Assembly (NCBI GenBank): GCA_016297805.1
Contig: JAEDFX010000067.1
Location: forward strand, 1-12,873
DNA from: Treponema sp.
GTDB lineage: Bacteria > Spirochaetota > Spirochaetia > Treponematales > Treponemataceae
Direction: 5' to 3'
Length of the DNA stretch: 12,873 nt
Under the pieces are notes generated by a model, which worked only from the letters and a program-made list of their open reading frames with translations, was not told the DNA's origin and ran no database searches. Position numbers and translations under genes: made by a program. This document shows positions 6,822 through 12,873 of this stretch, in pieces. Position 1 is the first letter of the stretch. Each line of letters opens with the position of its first letter.

Positions 6822-8670
6822 GCAAAAATCTTATTTTTTATTTATAATATCTTCTTTCATTTTGTTCTGCTTTTCTGCTTGTAGTATGAGGGCAGAACAA
6901 AACTCGTTAACAAGCCAATTTGAAACGATAGATGCTCTGATTAGTCAAAATCAGATGCAGAGTGCAATAAAAGAACTTAAAAAAACTGAAAAACGTGTAT
7001 ACGATTCCTGGTCATATATTGGAATATATAAACGTTATGCACAAATTGGTGAAACAATATCAGCAGAAAAATTACTGAAAAAAGCACTTAAAAAAAACAG
7101 CCAGAATTCGGAACTTCTTGCTGTATATACAAATTTTCTTATAAGAAATAACAGAAATGAAGAAGCAAAAAAAGTTGCTGAAAAATTAAAAGGATCAAAA
7201 TACGCTTCTCTGTATTCAGAAATCATTTTGAAAGAGGCTCTTGAAAAAGCTAAAACAGAAAATGTTTATTCTTTCTTTCAGGATGAACAGTTCTATCAGA
7301 TTTATATGGATGCCTATGAAGGAAGTAAAAATCCTATCTGGATTCGTAATTGTGCTGTTTATGATGTTACTCATGGATTGTATGGTCAGGCATCATTGTT
7401 GAATCCTCCAGCATATTCAGATGCAGATGATGCATTTTTCTGGGCATTAGTTTTATACGATGCAGGAAAATTTGATTATGCTGTTTCTGCGGTAGAGAAA
7501 TCTAGAAAATTTCTTAACGATTATAATAATAAATCTCTTTTTAAAACATCATTTATACAGCAGGTGGCCTTGGAGTCTGATGCATATATGGCTCTGTCAG
7601 AAATGGAAAATGCAGAAAAGGCAAGACAGGAAATTGTTTTAAATCTTGATAATTTAAAATTAAGAAAAACAGATGAAGAATTGCTTCCTGTGATTCTTGC
7701 AAATAGTGCTATTTGGGCAGGCAATCAGGGAATGGATGATAATTGTGCAGATTTGCTTTTCTATATTGTTAATCATTGGCCAGATTATGTTCCAGCTCTG
7801 ATTATGTATTCTGAATTTGCATATAAATCAAATCTTGAACGTAAAGAAGACACAGAGATAAAAGCATTAAGACGAGCAGGTATTGCTTCTCTTGAAATGG
7901 AAAAATATGATAACCGCAGGAAGATTCCATTAAGTGATGCAATGTACAGAATGGATGAAGCATTAAAAAGAAATGCAGATCCATATTTAAGTATTGCAAA
8001 GATGGATTTACGATATAAAACAGATTCTTCTTTGTCTGCTAAGGATAAATATAGAGATTTGTGGAAAATGCTGGAAAACAACTATGTTGAAGGCGAAAAA
8101 TATCATATGCTGCTTGTTCAGTATGCAGTAAGCTTCTTGATTTCTGCTAAATATTATGAAGATGCATGGGATTTATTCCATATGTATGTAGTTGATCATG
8201 GAACATACAATGATAAAGAGGGATTCTGGGAACAATTTGTAAAACAATTGAAATATTACGATTTGCCTATTGTTGAAATTGGTGGTTGGTTTGCCGCTGA
8301 TCAAAAAAGGGCAGACGAAGCTATTCGTATTTATGAATATTGTGTTTATGAAAGCTCAGGCCTTCTGGAGGATGGATTAATTTCTCAAAATGTAAGTACT
8401 GCTTCCTGTATGAATCTTGCTGATATTTATTTTTCAATTGGAAAGAAGAGTAAAGCGTTGGATTTGTATGGAAAGGCTGCTGGTCGCGAAAGTAATAATG
8501 CCAGACGAGCTAACATTTTTTACAGAATTGCATGTATATATGCTGCTGATGGAGATATAAAAAATGCCCTCCGTTCTGCAGAATACGCATCATCTTTATA
8601 TCCTGAAAACGAAAGGGCATCAATCTTAAAGGATAAGCTAAAGGCTAATCCTATTCAATTATCGCAATAA
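6805..8670 (+). CDS. TPR-repeat lipoprotein, function unknown
   Basis: A 621-residue protein with a lipoprotein signal: basic start, hydrophobic stretch 10-25 and a relaxed spirochaete-type lipobox FSAC with C26. The rest is helical. Tetratricopeptide-like pairs are visible at about 71-130 (YIGIYKRYAQIGETISAEKL, then LAVYTNFLIRNNRNEEAKK) and about 535-610 (MNLADIYFSIGKKSKALDLY, then IFYRIACIYAADGDIKNALR); weaker repeats lie between. Such proteins usually act as protein-interaction scaffolds at the envelope; no enzymatic motif is seen. The start overlaps nusB by 17 nt, with AGGA at 6797-6800. It matches the position of T. pallidum TP1014 (from memory). The last six residues (IQLSQ plus part of the preceding Pro codon) and the stop lie inside a repeat copied from the end of groES, so the native C-terminus may have been altered. 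Confidence 0.8.
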   Translation: MNRQNKQKSYFLFIISSFILFCFSACSMRAEQNSLTSQFETIDALISQNQMQSAIKELKKTEKRVYDSWSYIGIYKRYAQIGETISAEKLLKKALKKNSQNSELLAVYTNFLIRNNRNEEAKKVAEKLKGSKYASLYSEIILKEALEKAKTENVYSFFQDEQFYQIYMDAYEGSKNPIWIRNCAVYDVTHGLYGQASLLNPPAYSDADDAFFWALVLYDAGKFDYAVSAVEKSRKFLNDYNNKSLFKTSFIQQVALESDAYMALSEMENAEKARQEIVLNLDNLKLRKTDEELLPVILANSAIWAGNQGMDDNCADLLFYIVNHWPDYVPALIMYSEFAYKSNLERKEDTEIKALRRAGIASLEMEKYDNRRKIPLSDAMYRMDEALKRNADPYLSIAKMDLRYKTDSSLSAKDKYRDLWKMLENNYVEGEKYHMLLVQYAVSFLISAKYYEDAWDLFHMYVVDHGTYNDKEGFWEQFVKQLKYYDLPIVEIGGWFAADQKRADEAIRIYEYCVYESSGLLEDGLISQNVSTASCMNLADIYFSIGKKSKALDLYGKAAGRESNNARRANIFYRIACIYAADGDIKNALRSAEYASSLYPENERASILKDKLKANPIQLSQ

Positions 8671-8752
8671 TATACGAGGCGTCAAGGCACGCTTCGCTTA
8701 AAGCCTTGACATCCTCGTTTATCATTGCGCTATTCAATTATCGCAATGATAT
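8651..8752. repeat. 23-bp direct repeat flanking a long inverted repeat between convergent genes
   Basis: Bases 8651-8673 and 8730-8752 are the same 23-bp sequence with one mismatch (A8669 versus G8748). The first copy encodes the end of the TPR protein; the second is the end of groES and encodes IIAIIE-stop, which fits GroES homologues, so the groES copy looks original. Between and partly overlapping them lies the hairpin annotated at 8663-8729. The layout could be a target-site-like duplication or a local recombination product. Confidence 0.75.
8663..8729. terminator. Long imperfect hairpin, probable bidirectional terminator
   Basis: Left arm 8663-8688 and right arm 8703-8729 pair over 23 Watson-Crick positions with three small mismatches or bulges, around a 14-nt loop (8689-8702). 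The core GTCAAGGC/GCCTTGAC and ACGAGG/CCTCGT stems are perfect. It fills the gap between two convergent genes, as a shared terminator would, but neither side has a strong T-run. The left arm contains the TPR stop codon. A second, mutually exclusive 10-bp perfect stem (8720-8729 with 8742-8751) straddles the groES stop codon. Confidence 0.55.
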
Positions 8753-9002
8753 CTGACATGCGGAGTATAAGGTGATCTTCACCGTCGATTTTAATCTGTG
8801 TGCCGGCATATTTGTCGTACATGATTTTATCACCTTTTTTTACAGTAACTTTTACTTCATCAGTTCCTGGTCCAACTTCAACAACTGTAGCAGTCTGTGT
8901 TTTTTCCTGAGCTGCTTCTGGAATGATAATTCCAGATGATGTTTTTGTTTCTGCTTTGTCATTTTTTACCAAAACTCTGTCTGCTAATGGTTTAATTTTC
9001 AT
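8730..9002 (-). CDS. groES: Co-chaperonin GroES, not linked to groEL
   Basis: A 90-residue subunit of the heptameric lid of the GroEL chaperonin; cytosolic. Family features are complete: MKIKPLADRVLVK at the start, the mobile loop ETKTSSGIIIPEAAQEK (about 18-34) that contacts GroEL, VVEVGPG, KKGDKIMYDKYAGT and the end DIIAIIE. Length is normal. AGGTGA about 6 nt upstream supports the ATG at 9002. No groEL lies downstream; instead a convergent gene does. Separate groES and groEL loci are, as I recall, also the arrangement in T. pallidum. The upstream 13-bp inverted repeat is a candidate stress-response operator. The stop codon lies in the duplicated 23-bp sequence at the convergent junction. 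Confidence 0.97.
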   Translation of the reverse strand: MKIKPLADRVLVKNDKAETKTSSGIIIPEAAQEKTQTATVVEVGPGTDEVKVTVKKGDKIMYDKYAGTQIKIDGEDHLILRMSDIIAIIE

Positions 9003-9024
9003 CTATATCACCTCTAATAAAATT

Positions 9025-9059
9025 AAATGTTTTATTACTATAAAAATAATAAAACATTT
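9025..9059 (-). promoter_or_regulatory. Perfect 13-bp inverted repeat with 9-nt spacer upstream of groES
   Basis: AAATGTTTTATTA (9025-9037) and TAATAAAACATTT (9047-9059) are exact inverse complements, separated by 9 nt. The geometry (arms plus N9) is that of the HrcA operator CIRCE, but the bases do not match its TTAGCACTC core. On the minus strand it overlaps a plausible groES promoter: TTGCTT, 18 nt, TATTAT, or TTATAC, 17 nt, TATAGT. It ends about 22 nt before the groES start. It may be an operator, or an A+T-rich terminator of the upstream TRAP operon, or both. Confidence 0.55.
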
Positions 9060-9076
9060 GTATAAAGGCAAGCAAA

Positions 9077-11206
9077 TTATTTGCTTAATTTTTTAGATAT
9101 TACTTGAACTCCAATCATAATGGCAATCATAATTAAACCAATAATATCAGTTGAAGTTTCTGGAATTACACAAAGTAATCCTGCTGCAGCAAAAAGTAAT
9201 CTTTCTACAACATCAAAAGTTACTGTTATTCCTTTTGCCTTACCAGCACCGTAGAAGATTCCAGTATTTTTAAGACAGTAACCTTCAAGTCCAACACTAA
9301 TACCGAACATTCCAATTAATGCAGAGAAACATGTCCAGATAATTGAAAGAGGAGTAGCATCAATCATAAGAATAGTAGGATTGTAAACTAACATGTATGG
9401 AACAATAAATGCCCCGATTGCAAGCTTTGTTGCGTTTACTGCTGTCTTCATAGGCTTTGCTTTAGCGATAGCGGCACCAGCAATAGCAGCAAGTGCAACT
9501 GGAGGAGTTACATCGGCAATAATGCCAAAATAGAAAGCAAACATGTGTGCAGGAAGAATCTGGATTGGTAATGCATCAGCTGCTCCTGCACCATAAATAC
9601 ATTTAACAATTGCAGAAGCTGTAATTGTAGAAGTAATAAGATAGTTGGCAGTTGTTGGAGCACCCATACCAAGAATGATTGAAGCAATCATTGTAAATAT
9701 AAGGGTAAGGAAAAGTTTTCCGTGTGCAAGCATTACCAGACCTGAACCAAGTTTGAGACCAATACCTGTAAGTGTTACAATACCAATAATAATACCTGCC
9801 ATAGCACAGGCAATTGCTACAGAAATAATATTTCTTGCGGCTGCACAAATAACTTCTACAATATCTTTTCCACCGAAAGTAGGTTTACGACCGTTTGCCA
9901 AGTCAACAATTGAAACTACGATTCCAATTACTACACAACAAACGATTCCCATTAATGCGGCAAATACTGCAGTAAAACCGGCACAAAGGAAGTAAATTAT
10001 TACTACCAGAGGAAGAATCATATAACCTTTTCTCACGAAAAGAGGCCAGAATTTTGGAAGCTGATCCTTTGGAAGTCCTTTAAGTCCTAATTTCTTTGCT
10101 TCAAGATGAACTGTAATAAAAATACCTGTAAAATACAAAAATGCAGGAATAATTGCGGCTTTTACAATTGTAATGTATGGAAGACAAAGACTTTCTGCCA
10201 TAAGAAAGGCTGCAGCACCCATAATTGGAGGCATAAGCTGACCTCCGGTTGATGCGGCGGCTTCTACGGCACCTGCAAATTCACCTTTATATCCAAGTTT
10301 TTTCATCATTGGAATAGTGAAAGAACCAGAACCTACCGTATTTGAAACAGATGAACCAGATACTGTACCAAGTAATGCAGAAGAAAGAACTGCAACCTTT
10401 GCAGGACCACCTGAAGCTCCACCGGCAATTGCGTTACATGCATCAATAAAGAACTGGCCTATACCTGTTTTTTCAAGTAAAGCACCAAAAAGAATGAACA
10501 GGAAGATGAAGGTTGAACAGGCAGCAATTGGAGTTCCCATAATACCTTCTGTTGTGTAAACCAAGTGAGAAACAACACGGTGAAGTGAATTTTTACGAAT
10601 ATTAAAGAAGCCTGGAATGTAGCGACCAAGGAATGCATAAAGAATGAAACAGGCAGCAATAATCATAATAGGTACACCAACAATGCGACGACAGCTTTCA
10701 AAAAGAATCAGGATAGCAATAATTCCAACTGCAATATCAAAAGCTGTATAAATACCTGCACGAGAATACAAAGGTTTCAAATTAGAACCAAAAGTATTGT
10801 TTATGATGTTCAGGAAGTTTTCTGAATAACCGGCAACAATATAGAACCAGCAGGCAAATCCAAGAACTCCCAAAACAACATCATACCAAGGTAAGGTATT
10901 TTTTGACATTTTTTTTGTTGCAGGGAAAAGCAAAAATGCCAGTAACTGTACAAAAGCAAGATGAGTTGCTCTGAGAATCTGAGCTGTAATCAATCCTGAA
11001 ATTGTGGCATACAACTGGAAAACTACAAAAATGACAGAAATAACAACAGTGACCCATTGGCGCCAGCATTTATGTTCGCGATAGGCTTGTTCCTTGTCTA
11101 AATCTTTCATCAATTGCTTCATTTCTTCTTCATTTGTTGTAGGAAGGAAATTTTCAATTGCTCCGCTAGAAGGTTGTAATTCATTATTTTGACTGATTTC
11201 GTCCAT
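9077..11206 (-). CDS. TAXI-type TRAP transporter fused permease (4TM/12TM)
   Basis: A 709-residue inner-membrane secondary transporter in which the small DctQ-like and large DctM-like TRAP subunits are fused. A soluble N-tail (1-50) is followed by many hydrophobic segments. About 51-200 is the small-subunit part; the large-subunit part carries STGGQLMPPIMGAAAF (319-334), GMGAPTTANY (513-522) and ADVTPPVALAA (564-574), the conserved loops that in TRAP permeases form the substrate and ion sites. Family members use a cation gradient, usually Na+, to import a substrate delivered by a periplasmic binding protein. It is the last gene of a three-gene operon, with AGGAG just before the ATG and 10 nt after the DUF1850 stop. 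The substrate cannot be read from sequence; characterised TAXI systems handle organic acids or amino acids such as 2-oxoglutarate or glutamate. Confidence 0.95.
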   Translation of the reverse strand: MDEISQNNELQPSSGAIENFLPTTNEEEMKQLMKDLDKEQAYREHKCWRQWVTVVISVIFVVFQLYATISGLITAQILRATHLAFVQLLAFLLFPATKKMSKNTLPWYDVVLGVLGFACWFYIVAGYSENFLNIINNTFGSNLKPLYSRAGIYTAFDIAVGIIAILILFESCRRIVGVPIMIIAACFILYAFLGRYIPGFFNIRKNSLHRVVSHLVYTTEGIMGTPIAACSTFIFLFILFGALLEKTGIGQFFIDACNAIAGGASGGPAKVAVLSSALLGTVSGSSVSNTVGSGSFTIPMMKKLGYKGEFAGAVEAAASTGGQLMPPIMGAAAFLMAESLCLPYITIVKAAIIPAFLYFTGIFITVHLEAKKLGLKGLPKDQLPKFWPLFVRKGYMILPLVVIIYFLCAGFTAVFAALMGIVCCVVIGIVVSIVDLANGRKPTFGGKDIVEVICAAARNIISVAIACAMAGIIIGIVTLTGIGLKLGSGLVMLAHGKLFLTLIFTMIASIILGMGAPTTANYLITSTITASAIVKCIYGAGAADALPIQILPAHMFAFYFGIIADVTPPVALAAIAGAAIAKAKPMKTAVNATKLAIGAFIVPYMLVYNPTILMIDATPLSIIWTCFSALIGMFGISVGLEGYCLKNTGIFYGAGKAKGITVTFDVVERLLFAAAGLLCVIPETSTDIIGLIMIAIMIGVQVISKKLSK

Positions 11207-11216
11207 TTGGATCTCC

Positions 11217-11780
11217 TTATACCGTCGTTTTAATCGGCTTTAGTTTATTAAAAATATATTCAATGAGAGAAACTCTCTTTATTTCCAAAATTATACTGGT
11301 TTGTGGTGCAAAAAAACTTTTCAGAGGTAATTCATTTAATGGTTCACCAATAATTTCATTGGAAGAGTTACATTCTGAAATAGTATGATTTGCAATTATT
11401 CCCACTGCCATTAAAAGCCGTGGTACTCGTCTATTTATATTATTAATTATATAACCGTTTTCAAGAACTTCGAAGTCTGCTCCTTCGGTTTCTTCTGGTT
11501 CCGGAATTCCAGCTCCATAAGAAACAAAATGAGTCTTGGTCATTATTAATTCGCTGGTATTTTTATCAAATACATAATAATCATGAACACGCCCCTTGTT
11601 TACAGAATGTGTATAAGAGATACAAAATCCATTTTTGTACGATTTTACAGAATAGAATCTCTGTGCAGGATTTTTACGGTTGCTTATTGATAATGTATTT
11701 AAAAATGGAAAAAGAAATAGAAAGACTAAAAGCAAAAATGAAGAAATGCAGATGATATTTAGTTTTCTATTTCTTTTCAC
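11217..11780 (-). CDS. DUF1850 protein of the TAXI-TRAP operon
   Basis: A 187-residue protein with one N-terminal hydrophobic segment (about 8-30), either an anchor or an uncleaved signal, then a short extracytoplasmic domain. Residues about 50-130 match the DUF1850 pattern: GFCISYTHSVNKG, HFVSYGAGIPEPEE, a Gly/Tyr strand and LLMAVGIIANHTI. DUF1850 genes recur between the binding protein and fused permease of TAXI-TRAP operons; the biochemical role is, to my knowledge, unassigned, perhaps assembly or coupling. The start is a GTG at 11780, the only plausible start near the end of the preceding gene. It lies 10 nt after the binding-protein stop with no clear ribosome site, so translational coupling is likely. 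It ends 10 nt before the permease start. Confidence 0.85.
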   Translation of the reverse strand: MKRNRKLNIICISSFLLLVFLFLFPFLNTLSISNRKNPAQRFYSVKSYKNGFCISYTHSVNKGRVHDYYVFDKNTSELIMTKTHFVSYGAGIPEPEETEGADFEVLENGYIINNINRRVPRLLMAVGIIANHTISECNSSNEIIGEPLNELPLKSFFAPQTSIILEIKRVSLIEYIFNKLKPIKTTV

Positions 11781-11790
11781 AATGATTAAT

Positions 11791-12762
11791 TTAGTTCAAC
11801 AATCCAAGTTCTTTAAAGTATTTTTTAGCACCTGGGTGGAATGGTACAGAAACACCTGTTACGGCTTCTGCAGCAGAAACTTCTTTACCTTTAGCGTGTG
11901 CAACAGCAAGTTCATCAAGATTTTCGAACAAAGCTTTAGTCATTTCGTAAACTGTGTCTTCGTCCAATTTAGCGTTTACAGCCAAAGTAGCTTTAATAGC
12001 CAAAGCAGCTGTATCCTCATCAGTTCCTTTGTATGTACCACCAGGAATTGTTGTTTTTGTGTAGTAGCTGTATTTGTCACAGATTATGTCTGCAGCAACA
12101 CCATCAACTGGAATAAGAATCAAACCAGCTGTGAAAGCCAATTCCTGCAAAGCAGAGTTTGGAACACCAGCAGTAATGAAACATCCGTCCAAAGTACCAT
12201 TCTGAATACCCTCAGCTGATTCTTTGAAAGAAAGATTTGATTTTTTAATATCATCAAATGTAAGACCGTAGCCTTCCATAATCTGTTTAGCGTTGAATTC
12301 TACACCAGAACCTGCAGCACCTACAGATATACGTTTTCCTTTGAAGTCTGCAATTGAAGTAATTCCACTTGCTTTAGAAACTGCAATCTGAACAACTTCT
12401 GGATACATTGTACCAATTGTCATAACGTTATGAAGTTTTTCGCCAGCAAACAAATCTGTTCCGTTGTAAGCATAGTCCATAACATCGTTCTGAACGATAG
12501 CGAATTCTGCTTCACCTTTGTTAATAAGACGAAGGTTTTCTGCAGAAGCACCAGTAGCCTGTGCAGTTACATTCATGTTTGCAACCTTTGTATTCCAGAT
12601 GTTAGCAATAGCTCCACCAAATGGATAATAAGTACCTGAAGTACCACCAGTAGCAAGAATATAATTCTTGTTTGTTGCTTTCTTTTCGCCAGATTTAGAA
12701 CAGCCTGTAAGCAATAAAGCTGTAGCCATTAAAACTGCTGAAATTGTGAATAATTTTTTCAT
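11791..12762 (-). CDS. TAXI-family TRAP solute-binding lipoprotein
   Basis: A 323-residue substrate-binding component. The signal peptide ends in the lipobox LTGC with C21, so it is probably a lipid-anchored protein of the periplasmic face rather than freely diffusing. Mature-domain signatures are typical of the TAXI family: ILATGGTSGTYYPFGGAIA near the start, GASAENLRLINKGEAEFAIVQND, FKGKRISVGAAGSGVEFNA, and the C-terminal PFHPGAKKYFKELGLL. It captures substrate and docks on the fused permease. I chose ATG 12762 because GGAGGT precedes it. An in-frame ATG at 12774 would add MEVK but contains that ribosome site, so it is not the likely start. First gene of the operon, with a promoter candidate directly upstream. 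Confidence 0.95.
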   Translation of the reverse strand: MKKLFTISAVLMATALLLTGCSKSGEKKATNKNYILATGGTSGTYYPFGGAIANIWNTKVANMNVTAQATGASAENLRLINKGEAEFAIVQNDVMDYAYNGTDLFAGEKLHNVMTIGTMYPEVVQIAVSKASGITSIADFKGKRISVGAAGSGVEFNAKQIMEGYGLTFDDIKKSNLSFKESAEGIQNGTLDGCFITAGVPNSALQELAFTAGLILIPVDGVAADIICDKYSYYTKTTIPGGTYKGTDEDTAALAIKATLAVNAKLDEDTVYEMTKALFENLDELAVAHAKGKEVSAAEAVTGVSVPFHPGAKKYFKELGLLN

Positions 12763-12786
12763 TTTAACCTCCATAAAATATGAATA

Positions 12787-12816
12787 ATTCTACTATATAA
12801 CTAGGGCGTTTTTCAA
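12787..12816 (-). promoter_or_regulatory. Promoter candidate of the TAXI-TRAP operon
   Basis: On the minus strand, TTGAAA (12816-12811), an 18-nt spacer, then TAGAAT (12792-12787). The boxes match consensus at 4/6 and 5/6. It would give a leader of roughly 20 nt holding the GGAGGT ribosome site before ATG 12762. The rest of the window end (12817-12873) shows nothing else I can support. Confidence 0.45.
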
Positions 12817-12873
12817 TGATTAGGAAGTTTTTCTTATGCCTTTTTGTGAATATTACAAAAAACTATAATTATG

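Noticed and set aside
8651..8752. Insertion sequence or CRISPR repeat
   Set aside because: No transposase, no multiple regularly spaced repeats, and only about 56 bp between the two direct-repeat copies.
9025..9059. Calling the groES palindrome a true CIRCE element
   Set aside because: The N9 spacing fits, but the TTAGCACTC/GAGTGCTAA bases are absent.
11680..12219. A 179-codon plus-strand open frame opposite the TAXI and DUF1850 genes
   Set aside because: Rich in Phe, Ser and Cys with no domain pattern; it is antisense to two clearly recognised genes and has no ribosome site.
12763..12774. Upstream ATG extending the TAXI protein by four residues
   Set aside because: The extension consists of the ribosome site itself (GGAGGT); the second ATG gives a standard lipoprotein signal.
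12844..12873. TATAAT at 12864 followed by ATG at the right edge as a new gene start
   Set aside because: The -10 box would end 1 nt before the ATG and no correctly spaced -35 exists; only three bases of any frame are visible.

Overview
The window looks like a chromosomal segment of a non-pallidum Treponema, probably a gut or rumen type. The DNA is A+T-rich. groES stands alone without groEL. The order pallilysin-like gene, alaS, SurA/parvulin-like protein, nusB, TPR lipoprotein, then convergent groES resembles the T. pallidum neighbourhood as I remember it (TP1013-TP1017; from memory, not checked). One protein carries the Tp0751 (pallilysin) lipocalin-like core. The ketol-acid reductoisomerase argues against T. 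pallidum, which lacks branched-chain amino acid synthesis.

Layout. (1) 1-1473, minus strand: ilvC, a class II ketol-acid reductoisomerase missing only its last few codons at the window edge. (2) 1474-1768: its leader region, containing a G+C-rich island (1501-1617) that looks like a dispersed intergenic repeat, plus promoter candidates in both directions. (3) 1769-8670, plus strand: a Tp0751-like membrane-anchored protein, alaS (short form ending after the editing domain), a secreted SurA-like chaperone, nusB and a TPR lipoprotein. The last three are tightly packed. The first two have no Shine-Dalgarno sequence and sit directly downstream of good sigma-70-type promoters, so their mRNAs may be leaderless. 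(4) 8651-8752: the gap between convergent genes is almost entirely a long imperfect hairpin. It is flanked by a 23-bp near-perfect direct repeat that forms the 3' end of both genes. (5) 8730-9002, minus strand: groES, with a perfect 13-bp inverted repeat (9-bp spacer) just upstream. (6) 9077-12762, minus strand: a complete three-gene TAXI-type TRAP transporter operon made of a solute-binding lipoprotein, a DUF1850 protein and a fused small/large permease.

Almost all of this is recognisable housekeeping, envelope and transport function. I see no CRISPR array, transposase, phage gene, tRNA or rRNA, and no convincing new multi-gene system. The most unusual points are the Tp0751 homologue without the HEXXH motif, the paired leaderless-type promoters, the duplicated and palindromic TPR/groES junction, the CIRCE-like geometry of the groES operator candidate, a 19-bp hairpin before the chaperone gene, and the G+C-rich repeat placed in the ilvC leader.
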